The translations under genes were made by a program, and so were the position numbers. This document shows, piece by piece, positions 1 through 14,431 of a stretch of 34,110 bases of DNA. Location of the stretch: assembly GCA_026224975.1 (NCBI GenBank), contig JAMFRW010000541.1:1-34110 (forward strand). The letters run 5' to 3'. The notes under the pieces are model-generated. The model was not told the DNA's origin. It searched no databases and saw nothing but the letters and a program-made list of their open reading frames with translations. How positions within the stretch are numbered: position 1 is the stretch's first letter; every line of letters begins with the position of its first letter. This DNA is from Rhodoferax sp. Its GTDB lineage: Bacteria; Pseudomonadota; Gammaproteobacteria; Burkholderiales; Burkholderiaceae_C.

Positions 1-2
1 AT

Positions 3-170
3 GTGCGCGGCACCGCGGTCGCCGGCGTCGGCCTCGGCGTGCTGGAGGTGATGACGTCGCAATATCTCTCGTCGGGGCTGCGCGATGGCATCACGTACGC
101 GCTGCTCCTGAGCTTCTTGCTGCTGCGGCCGCGCGGCCTGTTCGGCAGCCTCGGCTTCTCGAGGGCCTGA
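3..170 (+). CDS. C-terminal fragment of a branched-chain amino acid ABC transporter permease (LivH-like), truncated by the window start
   Basis: Open frame from position 3: VRGTAVAGVGLGVLEVMTSQYLSSGLRDGITYALLLSFLLLRPRGLFGSLGFSRA*, matching the LivH C-terminal pattern (SSGxRDxI..ALLxxxLLxRPRGLFG). Confidence 0.75.
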   Translation: MRGTAVAGVGLGVLEVMTSQYLSSGLRDGITYALLLSFLLLRPRGLFGSLGFSRA

Positions 171-220
171 GATGAAACAGTCCCCACGCTCACTCCGTTG
201 GCTGCCTCCCGAGGGGGCGC

Positions 221-253
221 GTCAGTACCTTCGGGCGGCCGGGCGGTACTGAC
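221..253. repeat. Perfect 9-bp inverted repeat (GTCAGTACC / GGTACTGAC) directly abutting the bchB start codon
   Basis: GTCAGTACC at 221-229, 15-nt spacer, GGTACTGAC at 245-253; ATG of bchB at 254. Confidence 0.8.
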
Positions 254-1835
254 ATGCAACTCACCCTCTGGACCTACGAAGGCCCGCCGCACGTCGGCGC
301 GATGCGCATCGCCACCGCCATGAAAGACGTGCACTACGTGCTGCACGCGCCGCAGGGCGACACCTACGCCGACCTGCTGTTCACCATGATCGAGCGGCTG
401 CCGCAACGGCCGCCCGTCACCTACACCACCTTCCAGGCGCGTGACCTGGGCGGCGATACCGCCGAGCTGTTCAAGACCGCCGCACGCGATGCCTTCGAGC
501 GCTTTTCGCCCAAGGCGATGATGGTCGGCGCATCGTGCACCGCCGAGCTGATCCAGGACGACCCAGGCGGTCTGGCCAAGGCGCTCAATTTGCCGATCCC
601 GGTCGTCGCGCTCGAACTGCCTTCTTACCAGCGCAAGGAGAACTGGGGCGCGTCGGAGACCTTCTATCAAATGGTTCGCGCACTCGCCGGACCTTCGGTT
701 CCGGCACCGGGCACTGCGCGCACACCGCGTGATGCGAGCCGCGCGCCGAGCTGCAACATCCTGGGCCCCACCGCGCTCGGCTTTCGCCACCGCGACGATG
801 TTCGCGAGATCACGAAGCTGTTGATCGACATGGGCGTGGTGATCCACGTCACCGCGCCACTCGGCGCCACGCCGGCCGATCTGGCGCGCCTCGGCGATGC
901 GGATTTCAACGTCGTGCTCTACCCCGAGACCGCCGCGCTCACCGCGCAGTGGCTCACCCGCAGCTTCGGCCAGCCGGCAACCAAGACCGTCCCCATCGGG
1001 GCTGCCGCCACGCGCGAGTTCATCCGCGAAGTCGCGACACTGGCAGGACTGGACCCGACGGCCGCGCTGGCCGATGTGCAATCGCGCTCGCCCTGGTATG
1101 CGCGCTCGGTCGATTCGACCTACCTCACCGGCAAGCGCGTCTTCGTCTTCGGCGATGCCACGCATGCGGTGGCGGCGGCGCGCATCGCGTCAACGGAACT
1201 CGGCTTCACCGTGGTCGGCATCGGCACCTACAGCCGCGAGTTCGCACGCGAAGTGCGCGAGGCCGCCAAGCTCTATGGTGTGGAAGCGCTGATCACCGAC
1301 GACTACCTCGATGTGGAAGCGAAGGTCACCGAACTGCAGCCCGAGCTGGTGCTGGGTACGCAGATGGAACGCCACATCGCCAAGCGCCTGGGCGTGCCTT
1401 GCGCGGTGATCTCGGCACCTGTGCATGTGCAGGACTTCCCCGCGCGCTACTCGCCGCAAATGGGCTTCGAAGGCGCCAACGTGCTGTTCGACACCTGGGT
1501 GCATCCGCTGATGATGGGGCTGGAAGAGCATCTGATCGGCATGTTCCGCGGCGACTCGGAGTTTCATGAGGACGCGGCGCCTTCGCACCTCGGTGGCCAC
1601 GCGAACAAGCCGGCTGCGCCCGAGGCCGCACCGCAGATCGAGGTCCCCGCAGAACTCGCCGCAACCGCCAGACAACACGGAGAAAGCCCGCCCGCCGCGA
1701 TCCCGGCACAGTGGGCCCCCGATGCCGAGAAGGAGCTTCGCAAGATCCCCTTCTTCGTGCGCGGCAAAGCACGCCGCAACACCGAGCGATACGCACACGA
1801 CCATAGCGTACCGGTGATCACCGTCGAGACACTGT

Positions 1836-1864
<29 letters not shown>
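254..1864 (+). CDS. bchB: Light-independent protochlorophyllide reductase subunit B
   Basis: 536 aa, [48 protein letters not shown], characteristic BchB N-terminus; upstream of bchH/bchL. Confidence 0.97.
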
Positions 1865-6643
<4,779 letters not shown>

Positions 6644-6669
6644 GCCGATCGCACATCAAGGAGAGCGCC

Positions 6670-7371
6670 ATGACCGACATCACCTATCGCGAACGCAGAG
6701 GCCAGATCGAAACCTATTTCGATCGCACCGCCGTGCAGGCCTGGGCCCGGCTGACCTCCGACGCGCCCGTGGGCCGCGTGCGGGCCACCGTGCGCGCCGG
6801 GCGCGACCGCATGCGTGCCACCTTGCTCTCGTGGTTGCCCGACGATTTGCAAGGCCTGCGCGTGCTCGATGCCGGTTGCGGCACCGGCGCACTGGCGGTG
6901 GAAGCGGCGAATCGCGGTGCGCAGGTGCTGGCCATCGACCTTTCGCCGACCCTCGTCAACCTCGCCCGCAAGCGCCAGCCGGCACTCGCCAACGGCGGCT
7001 CGATCGACTTTCGTTCCGGTGACATGCTGGACCCGGCCCTCGGCCGCTTCGACTATGTGGTCGGCATGGATTCGCTGATCCACTACGAGGCTGTTGATGC
7101 GGTGCGCGTGCTCGCCGGCCTCGCCGCACGCACGCAGCGCGCCGTGCTCTTCACCTATGCGCCGAGCAACCCGGCGCTGATCGTCTTCCGCGCCGTCGGC
7201 AAGCTGTTTCCGCGTGGTGATCGCTCACCGTCCATCGTGCCTGTGGCTGAGCGTTCGCTGCATCGGCGCATCGATGAAGACGCGGAACTGCAGGGCTGGC
7301 ACATCGGGCGCACGCAGCGGATTGCCAGCGGGTTTTACACGTCGCAGGCCTTGGAGATCATCAAAGAATGA
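6670..7371 (+). CDS. bchM: Magnesium protoporphyrin IX O-methyltransferase
   Basis: 233 aa from ATG 6670 (MTDITYRERRGQIETYFDRTAVQAWARLTSD); SAM motif VLDAGCGTGALAVEAA; the longer ORF from 5659 is an out-of-frame extension through bchL. Confidence 0.95.
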   Translation: MTDITYRERRGQIETYFDRTAVQAWARLTSDAPVGRVRATVRAGRDRMRATLLSWLPDDLQGLRVLDAGCGTGALAVEAANRGAQVLAIDLSPTLVNLARKRQPALANGGSIDFRSGDMLDPALGRFDYVVGMDSLIHYEAVDAVRVLAGLAARTQRAVLFTYAPSNPALIVFRAVGKLFPRGDRSPSIVPVAERSLHRRIDEDAELQGWHIGRTQRIASGFYTSQALEIIKE

Positions 7372-8825
7372 ATCCGGCCAAGACAGTCATCGGACTCAAT
7401 TCGAAGCTGGCCAGCCAGTGGGCCCGCGTCGGCACGCGCTTCCTGCCCTTCGCCGATGCGGCCACCACCGAGCTGCCCCTGCCGCGGCTGATGCGGCTCT
7501 CGCTGTTCCAGGTGTCGGTGGGCATGGCGATGGTGTTGATGGTGGGCACGCTCAATCGTGTGATGATTGTCGAGCTGGGCGTGGCGGCGTGGCTGGTGTC
7601 GTTGATGGTCGCGCTGCCGCTGGTGTTCGCACCGTTTCGCGCGCTGGTCGGCTTTCGCTCCGACACGCACCGCTCGGTGCTGGGCTGGAAGCGCGTGCCC
7701 TACATCTGGATCGGCACGCTGCTGCAGTTCGGTGGGCTCGCGATCATGCCGTTCGCCTTGATCGTGCTCTCGGGCGACACGCATGGCGCGGCATGGATAG
7801 GCCACGCCGGCGCCGGCCTGGCCTTCCTGCTGGTGGGTGCGGGTTTGCAGACGACGCAAACAGCAGGCCTCGCCCTCGCCACTGATCTGGCGCCGGAGCG
7901 CGCACGCCCGCGCGTGGTCGCGCTGATGTACGTGATGCTGCTGCTCGGCATGGTCATCAGCGGCCTGTTCTTCGGCCTGCTGCTGCGCGACTTCACGCAG
8001 ATCAAGCTGATCCAGGTCGTGCAGGGCGCGGGCCTGCTCACGATGAGCTTCAACCTGATCGCGCTGTGGAAGCAGGAGCCGCGCAGCCGCGCGATCCGCG
8101 GGCGCAACGACCCCAAGCCGTCGTTCAGCGAGAACTGGGCGCGCTTTGCGGCGCAGGGCCGGTCGCTGCGCTTCCTCACCACCGTGGGCCTGGGCACCGC
8201 GGCCTTCAACATGCAGGACATCATCCTCGAGCCCTACGGCGGCGAGATCCTGCACCTGCCTGTCGGCGCCACCACCACGCTCACCGCGATGATGGCCTGC
8301 GGTGCGCTCGCCGCCTTTGCGCTGGCGGCGCGCTGGCTCTCGCGCGGCGTGTGTGCCAACAGGCTCGCGGCGTACGGCGTGCTCGCCGGCGTGGTCGCGT
8401 TCGGGCTGGTGATCTTTGCCGAGCCGCTGCAATCGGCCAACCTGTTCCGCGCCGGCGCCACGCTGATCGGCTTCGGCGCGGGCCTGTTTTCGGTCGGCAC
8501 GCTGACCGCCGCGATGAGCCTGGAGAGCAACGGCCTGAACGGCCTGGCGCTCGGTGCCTGGGGCGCCGTGCAGGCCTCGGCCGCGGGCGTGGCGATCGCG
8601 CTCGGCGGCGCCATTCGCGACGGTGTTTCGAGCCTCGCCATGCAGGGCGCGATGGGTGCCGGCTTGATGAGCCCGGCCACCGGCTACAGCTTCGTCTATC
8701 ACATCGAACTCGGGCTCCTGTTCGCCACGCTGGTCGCCATCGGCCCGCTGGTGCAGCGGCGCGCCGAGTTCACGCGTCCCGTCAGCAGCCCGGCCAAGTT
8801 CGGCCTGGCCGAATTCCCCGGCTGA
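7368..8825 (+). CDS. lhaA: PucC/LhaA-family light-harvesting assembly protein (BCD-type MFS)
   Basis: 485 aa multispanning protein, PLPRLMRLSLFQVSVGMAMVLMVGTLNRVMIVELGVAAWLVSLMVALPLVFAPFRALVGFRSDTHRS; ATGA overlap with bchM and position upstream of puhA. Confidence 0.93.
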   Translation: MNPAKTVIGLNSKLASQWARVGTRFLPFADAATTELPLPRLMRLSLFQVSVGMAMVLMVGTLNRVMIVELGVAAWLVSLMVALPLVFAPFRALVGFRSDTHRSVLGWKRVPYIWIGTLLQFGGLAIMPFALIVLSGDTHGAAWIGHAGAGLAFLLVGAGLQTTQTAGLALATDLAPERARPRVVALMYVMLLLGMVISGLFFGLLLRDFTQIKLIQVVQGAGLLTMSFNLIALWKQEPRSRAIRGRNDPKPSFSENWARFAAQGRSLRFLTTVGLGTAAFNMQDIILEPYGGEILHLPVGATTTLTAMMACGALAAFALAARWLSRGVCANRLAAYGVLAGVVAFGLVIFAEPLQSANLFRAGATLIGFGAGLFSVGTLTAAMSLESNGLNGLALGAWGAVQASAAGVAIALGGAIRDGVSSLAMQGAMGAGLMSPATGYSFVYHIELGLLFATLVAIGPLVQRRAEFTRPVSSPAKFGLAEFPG

Positions 8826-8879
8826 TCCACAGCCCGCCAACACACATCTCGCAAGCCTTCAACCCGCAGGAGACACACC

Positions 8880-9653
8880 ATGGGAACCGGAGCCATCACG
8901 GCCTACATCGATGTTGCGCAGATCGCGCTCTATGCCTTCTGGGTGTTCTTCGCAGGCCTCATCTACTACCTGCACCGCGAGGACAAGCGCGAGGGGTATC
9001 CGCTGGAATCCGATCGCTCTGGCGGGCGCATCAAGGTGCAAGGCTGGCCGCGCATCCCGCGGCCCAAGACCTTCCTGCTGCGCGATGGCCGCCGCGTGAG
9101 CGCGCCGAACTTTCGCGGCTCCACGCGTGAGCTGGCGCTGGCTCCCACCAGCCGCCACCTCGGCGCGCCACAGGAGCCCACCGGCAACCCGATGCTCGAT
9201 GGCGTGGGCCCGGGCTCTTATGCCGAGCGGGCCGACGTGGCCGATGTGACACTGGAAGGCCTGACCAAGATCGTGCCGCTGCGCGTGGCACCGGACTTCG
9301 TGGTTTCGCGCCACGACCCCGACCCGCGCGGCATGACGGTGCTGGGTGCCGATGGGCAAGTGGGCGGCACGGTGCGTGATGTGTGGGTGGACCGCTCCGA
9401 GGTCTTGTTCCGCTACCTCGAAGTGGAGGTGACGGCCGACGTGGGCAGCCGCCGCGTGCTGCTGCCCATCAACTTCTCGAAGATCGGCCGCCGGCATGTG
9501 ACGGTGCGCTCCATCCTCGGCCGGCACTTCGCGCAGGTGCCGGGCACCAAGTCACCCGACCAGGTGACCCTGCTCGAAGAAGAAAAGATCATGGCCTACT
9601 ACGGCGCCGGCACGCTCTACGCCACGCCACAACGCCAGGAGCCGCTGCTGTGA
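8880..9653 (+). CDS. puhA: Photosynthetic reaction center subunit H
   Basis: 257 aa, GTGAITAYIDVAQIALYAFWVFFAGLIYYLHREDKREGYPLESDR... Confidence 0.97.
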   Translation: MGTGAITAYIDVAQIALYAFWVFFAGLIYYLHREDKREGYPLESDRSGGRIKVQGWPRIPRPKTFLLRDGRRVSAPNFRGSTRELALAPTSRHLGAPQEPTGNPMLDGVGPGSYAERADVADVTLEGLTKIVPLRVAPDFVVSRHDPDPRGMTVLGADGQVGGTVRDVWVDRSEVLFRYLEVEVTADVGSRRVLLPINFSKIGRRHVTVRSILGRHFAQVPGTKSPDQVTLLEEEKIMAYYGAGTLYATPQRQEPLL

Positions 9654-10387
9654 TGCTGCCGCACGACCAGGCGCCAGAGCACGAATTCGAGGCCGAATAC
9701 GGCCTGCCCGAAGCGCTGCCGAAAGGCGAAAAATTGCTGTGGCAAGGCTCGCCCGATTGGCGGGTGATGGCGCGCGAAGCCATGCATGTGCGCTCGCTCG
9801 CCGTCTACTTCGCGGTGCTGCTGGCGTGGCGCGGCGTGACGCTGGTCGAAGGCGGCGCGGGCGCGCTGCAAGTGGCCACAACCGCCGGCATCCTCACGGC
9901 ACTCGCCATCGTCGCGCTCGGCGTGCTCACGCTGATGGGCTGGCTGATCGCCAAGACCAGCGTCTACACCATCACCGACCAGCGCGTGGTGATGCGCGTG
10001 GGCGTGGTGCTCACCATCACCTTCAACCTGCCGTACCGCACCATCGAATCAGCAGGCTTGCGGCTCAACAAGGATGGCAGCGGCGACATCCCGCTGACGC
10101 TGGCTGGCGCCGACCGCATCGCCTTCGTGCACCTGTGGCCGCATGTGCGGCCGTGGCAGGTCAAACGCACGCAGCCGATGTTGCGGGCGCTGCCGCAGGC
10201 CGAACACGTGGCGCAATTGATGGCGCAGTCGTTGGCGGCAGCGGCGGGGCAGGTTGTTGCCGATGCTGCAGCAGCAGTGGCTGCTGGCGCTTCGACGGTA
10301 CAAGCGCATCGCCCCGCACCCATCCACGAACGCACCACAGAGCGGCCGGCCACTCACGCCGATCACCATCAGCCGCTCGCCGCGTGA
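9653..10387 (+). CDS. puhB: Photosynthetic complex assembly protein PuhB
   Basis: In-frame ATG at 9653 overlapping the puhA stop (TGATG): MLPHDQAPEHEFEAEYGLPEALPKGEKLLWQGSPDWRVMAREAMHVR; PH-like membrane protein in the canonical puh position. Confidence 0.92.
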   Translation: MLPHDQAPEHEFEAEYGLPEALPKGEKLLWQGSPDWRVMAREAMHVRSLAVYFAVLLAWRGVTLVEGGAGALQVATTAGILTALAIVALGVLTLMGWLIAKTSVYTITDQRVVMRVGVVLTITFNLPYRTIESAGLRLNKDGSGDIPLTLAGADRIAFVHLWPHVRPWQVKRTQPMLRALPQAEHVAQLMAQSLAAAAGQVVADAAAAVAAGASTVQAHRPAPIHERTTERPATHADHHQPLAA

Positions 10388-10403
10388 CGCAGGAGCCAGC
10401 ACC

Positions 10404-10898
10404 ATGGAACACGCCATTGCCGATTCGCCCGCCGATGCACCCGCACGTGAGCACCTGCACGAGAACCTGCCACGCACGCCGTTGATGGCCCTGTGCGCGC
10501 TGGTCATCTGCACCGTCGTCGCAGTGGCCGCCGTGCGCATCACTGGCGTCGGCGTGGTTCACCAGCCTGACGCGGCGGCCGTCGAAGTGCGCGAGTTCCG
10601 TTTCGAAGACCGTCCCGACGGCAGCATCGTCGTGCTCGATGCGGCGAGCCGTGGCCTGGTCGAAACCGTGGCGCCCGGCACCAACGGCTTTCTGCGCGGC
10701 ACCATGCGCGGCCTGGCGCGCGAACGCAAGCGCATGGGCGTGGGGCCGGAGATTCCCTTCCGCATGATCGGCCGCGCCGATGGCCGCCTGACGCTGGAAG
10801 ACCCGGGCACCGGCCGGCGTGTGGACTTGGCTTCCTTCGGGCCGACCAATGCCGCCGTCTTCGCGCAGATCATGGTCGCGAAGCCAGCGGTTCAGTAG
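10404..10898 (+). CDS. puhC: Photosynthetic complex assembly protein PuhC
   Basis: 164 aa from ATG 10404; single TM, then VREFRFEDRPDGSIVVLDAASRGLVETVAPGTNGFLRGTMRGLARERKRMGVG, typical PuhC. Confidence 0.92.
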   Translation: MEHAIADSPADAPAREHLHENLPRTPLMALCALVICTVVAVAAVRITGVGVVHQPDAAAVEVREFRFEDRPDGSIVVLDAASRGLVETVAPGTNGFLRGTMRGLARERKRMGVGPEIPFRMIGRADGRLTLEDPGTGRRVDLASFGPTNAAVFAQIMVAKPAVQ

Positions 10899-10925
10899 TT
10901 GCTGCAGTCATTCCTGGAGAACGCG

Positions 10926-12014
10926 ATGAGCGATGTCGACACCGTCAAGCCCAGCTTCGAGCCCAAGCAAGGCATCTCCGCCGAGGCGACCACCGTCGCG
11001 CTGCAAGACACCATGCTCACGCCGCGCTTCTACACCACCGACTTCGCGGCCATGGACCGCATCGACGTGAGTTCGATCCGCCCGCAGTGGGATGTGCTGA
11101 TGAACGAGTTCCGCAGCGACACCAACGACGACCACTTCCAGCGCCCGGCCGACATGATGGGCGATTGCTCCAAGCTGCCGCCGGCGCTCTACCAGGAGTT
11201 CTCGGACTTCCTCATCAGCTCCATCACCTCGGAGTTCTCGGGCTGCGTGCTCTATGCCGAGATCAAGAAGCAGGTGAAGAACCCCGACATGAAAGAGCTC
11301 TTCGGCTACATGGCGCGCGACGAATCGCGCCACGCCGGCTTCATCAACCAGTGGCTGAAGGACTTCGGCATCGGCGTGGATCTGGGCTTTCTGGCGCGGG
11401 CCAAGAAGTACACCTACTTCAAGCCGAAGTTCATCTTCTATGCGACGTATCTGTCGGAGAAGATCGGCTATGCGCGCTACATCGCGATCTACCGGCAGGT
11501 AGAACGCCACCCCGAGCTTTGTTTCCATCCGATCTTCAAGTGGTTCGAGCGCTGGTGCAACGACGAGTTTCGCCACGGCGAAGCGTTCGCGCTGCTGCTG
11601 CGGGCCAACCCTCAGTTGCTGCGCGGCCTCAACAAGCTCTGGATCCGCTTCTTCGTGCTGGCGGTCTTTGCGACCATGTATGTGCGCGACCACCAGCGGC
11701 CGGAGATGCATGCGGCGATGGGGCTGGATGCGACGGCGTATGACTTCGAGGTGTTCCGCATCACCTCGCAGATCACCAAGCAGGTGTTCCCGCTCACGCT
11801 CAACCTCGACGACGCGCGCTTTGCGGCCGGGCTCGAGCGCATGCGGCGGATCTCGGTGGCGACCGAAGCGGCGAAGAAGCGCGGCGGGCCGATCGGCGGC
11901 GTGAAGCGGCTGGGCCTGGGCCTGGCGGCGGGCGCGACCTTCGTGCGGCTCTTCTGCCTGCCGGCCACGCCGAACGCGCTGCCGCAGAACGCGCGCCTGG
12001 CGCCAACCTGGTAA
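10926..12014 (+). CDS. acsF: Aerobic magnesium-protoporphyrin IX monomethyl ester (oxidative) cyclase
   Basis: Diiron carboxylate motifs ([43 protein letters not shown]); ATG at 10926 chosen over the upstream TTG start. Confidence 0.95.
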   Translation: MSDVDTVKPSFEPKQGISAEATTVALQDTMLTPRFYTTDFAAMDRIDVSSIRPQWDVLMNEFRSDTNDDHFQRPADMMGDCSKLPPALYQEFSDFLISSITSEFSGCVLYAEIKKQVKNPDMKELFGYMARDESRHAGFINQWLKDFGIGVDLGFLARAKKYTYFKPKFIFYATYLSEKIGYARYIAIYRQVERHPELCFHPIFKWFERWCNDEFRHGEAFALLLRANPQLLRGLNKLWIRFFVLAVFATMYVRDHQRPEMHAAMGLDATAYDFEVFRITSQITKQVFPLTLNLDDARFAAGLERMRRISVATEAAKKRGGPIGGVKRLGLGLAAGATFVRLFCLPATPNALPQNARLAPTW

Positions 12015-12026
12015 GCAGCGAGCAGC

Positions 12027-12872
12027 TTGCCAGTGACCGAGTTCCTTGGTGCGCATCCGATCATGCTCAACCACCTCCTGCCGGTGCTCTACGTGCTGTT
12101 CGTCTGGTGGTTCAGCACCGGCGTGATCCTCTACCTGGACGGCCTGCCGCGCTGGACCTTCAAGTGGACGATGCTGTTCACCACGCTGCTGCTGGGCCTG
12201 GCGCTCGCCGGCCTCTACGCCACGCGTGACGACACGCGCATCACCGGCGCTTACCTCGCCTTCAGTTGCGCGGTACTGGTCTGGGCCTGGCAGGAGGTGG
12301 CGTTTTTGCTCGGCTACGTGACCGGCCCACGCCGCACCGCCTGCCCGCTGGATGCGCAGGGGTGGCGCCGCGCCGGCTTTGCGCTGCAGGCCGTGCTGCA
12401 CCACGAACTGGCGCTGGTGGTGCTCGCGCTCGCGGTGGTCGCCGTGACCTGGGGCGGCGCCAACCACACCGGGCTCTTCACCTTCATGATCCTCTGGGTG
12501 ATGCGGCAAAGCGCCAAGCTCAATGTGTTCCTCGGCGTGCGCAACCTGAACGAAGGCTTTCTACCGGCGCACCTCGAGTACCTGCAAAGCTACTTCACGC
12601 GGGCGCGCATGAACTCGCTGTTTCCGGTCTCGGTTGTGCTCTCGACCTGGCTCGCCGTCCTGGTGTGGCAGGGTGCGACCAGCCACGGCATCGGCCGCTT
12701 CGAGGCCACGGCCGCGACCTTCAGCGCCACCTTGCTGAGCCTCGCGATCCTGGAGCACTGGTTCCTGGTGCTGCCGCTGCCGTCGGAGGCGCTGTGGAAC
12801 TGGGGGCTCAAGTCCCGCAAGCGCGTGCCGCCGGGAACGTCCATCGCACCTCCGGAAACCAAGCCCCTCTAG
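12027..12872 (+). CDS. puhE: Putative photosynthetic complex assembly protein PuhE (DUF3623-like)
   Basis: Multi-TM protein downstream of acsF; LGVRNLNEGFLPAHLEYLQSYF. Start may be TTG 12027 or GTG 12033. Confidence 0.88.
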   Translation: MPVTEFLGAHPIMLNHLLPVLYVLFVWWFSTGVILYLDGLPRWTFKWTMLFTTLLLGLALAGLYATRDDTRITGAYLAFSCAVLVWAWQEVAFLLGYVTGPRRTACPLDAQGWRRAGFALQAVLHHELALVVLALAVVAVTWGGANHTGLFTFMILWVMRQSAKLNVFLGVRNLNEGFLPAHLEYLQSYFTRARMNSLFPVSVVLSTWLAVLVWQGATSHGIGRFEATAATFSATLLSLAILEHWFLVLPLPSEALWNWGLKSRKRVPPGTSIAPPETKPL

Positions 12873-12949
12873 GCGGCATACCCGCCCCCATCTTCTTCAT
12901 CCGGCGCCTAGAATAAAACGGCCCGTCCCCGGGTGAAGGAGACTTGCAA

Positions 12950-14431
12950 GTGAGCCTCTCGACAGGCCTTCCGACCGACACCTCCCGCGAGGAGCCCGAC
13001 CTCGGCGCGCTTTCGCGCTGGGCGCCGGAGTTGGCCCGGACCTTTGTCTCGCTCGCGAGCGATATCGCCCTCGTCATCGATGACAGCGGCGTGATCCGCA
13101 ACGTGGCCCAGGGCCGCGGCGAGCCGCTCGCACCATCTGCCTCCCAATGGGTCGGCCGCCCGTGGATCGACACGGTGAGCGGAGACACCCGGGGCAAGAT
13201 CGAGCTGCTGCTCAACGAAGTAGCCACCAGCGGCATCGCCCGCAAGCGCGAGGTCAACCATCTGCTCACCGGCGGCGCGAGCGTACCGGTCTCGTACACC
13301 GCTGTGCGCCTCGGCGAAAACGGGCCGGTGCTGGCCGTGGGGCGTGACCTACGGGCCATCGCGGCCATCCAGCAGCGCTTTCTCGAATCGCAGCAGGATC
13401 TGGAAAAAGGCTACTGGCGCGCACGCCAGGCCGAGTCGCGCTACCGGCTGTTGTTCCAGGTCGCGACCGATGCGGTGATGGTCGTGGATGCCGAGAACTG
13501 GCAGATTCTGGAAGCCAACCAGGCCGCCTCCCAACTCTTCGACATAGCGGCCGAGCAGTTGCTCGGCCGGCCGGCGAGCTTCGGCTTCGAGCGACATTCG
13601 CGCAGCGCGGTCGATGCGCTGCTGACCTCCGCGCGCGCGAGCGGCCAGTCGGGCGAGATTGCCGCGCGCCTGCTCGGCCGCGTCACGCCGGCCAGCGTGG
13701 CCGCCACGCCGTTCCGCACTGACGACGCGATGCGCCTGCTGGTGCGGGTGCGCGCCGTTGATTCGCCGCAATCGTCGAGTGACCTCAACGCCGCCCTGGC
13801 GCGGCTGGTCGATGGCACCAGCGATGGCGTGGTCGTCACCGATTCGAGTGGCCGCATCCTCGTGGCCAACCCGGCCTTTCTGGCGTTGGTGCACCTGGGC
13901 GCCGAGGCTGATGTGAAAGGCCGCGCCCTCGCCGATTGGCTGGGCGAAGACGATCCCGCCCTCGCCGCGATGCTGGCGCAGGTGCGCCACCACGGCTTGG
14001 CCCGGCGCCGCGAGGCGAGCGTGCGGCCTGCCCATGCGCCGGCCTGCCGGATCGAGATCTCGGCCGCGCTGCTCACCGAAGGCGATCAGGAGTGCATCGG
14101 CTTCACCATGCGGCGCGTGGCGCAAGTCTCTGTCGCCGCGGCGGGTTTGTCGGAAGAACTGCGCCTCAGCATAGAGCAGCTCGCCGATCAGCTCGGCGAT
14201 GCGACGCTCCCGCAGTTGCTGCGGGATGCCACCGCGCTGGCCGAGCGCTACTTCCTGCAACTGGCCGCAGACCGCGTCGCTGGCGACGATGCCGCTGCCG
14301 CCGAACTGCTCGGCGTGAGCCGCGACGGCCTGGCGCGGCGCCGCCGCAAACACGCGCCGGCGCTCTCGGGCGGCGGTATGAGTGGCGCAAGCGATTCAGA
14401 TTCTTCCACCACCTCGTCGCCAAAAAGTTAA
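12950..14431 (+). CDS. ppsR: PAS-domain transcriptional repressor PpsR/CrtJ
   Basis: GTG 12950 with AAGGAG upstream; LGALSRWAPELARTFVSLASDIALVIDDSGVIRNVAQG plus multiple PAS regions and a C-terminal Fis-type HTH (AAAELLGVSRDGLARRRRKH). Confidence 0.93.
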   Translation: MSLSTGLPTDTSREEPDLGALSRWAPELARTFVSLASDIALVIDDSGVIRNVAQGRGEPLAPSASQWVGRPWIDTVSGDTRGKIELLLNEVATSGIARKREVNHLLTGGASVPVSYTAVRLGENGPVLAVGRDLRAIAAIQQRFLESQQDLEKGYWRARQAESRYRLLFQVATDAVMVVDAENWQILEANQAASQLFDIAAEQLLGRPASFGFERHSRSAVDALLTSARASGQSGEIAARLLGRVTPASVAATPFRTDDAMRLLVRVRAVDSPQSSSDLNAALARLVDGTSDGVVVTDSSGRILVANPAFLALVHLGAEADVKGRALADWLGEDDPALAAMLAQVRHHGLARRREASVRPAHAPACRIEISAALLTEGDQECIGFTMRRVAQVSVAAAGLSEELRLSIEQLADQLGDATLPQLLRDATALAERYFLQLAADRVAGDDAAAAELLGVSRDGLARRRRKHAPALSGGGMSGASDSDSSTTSSPKS

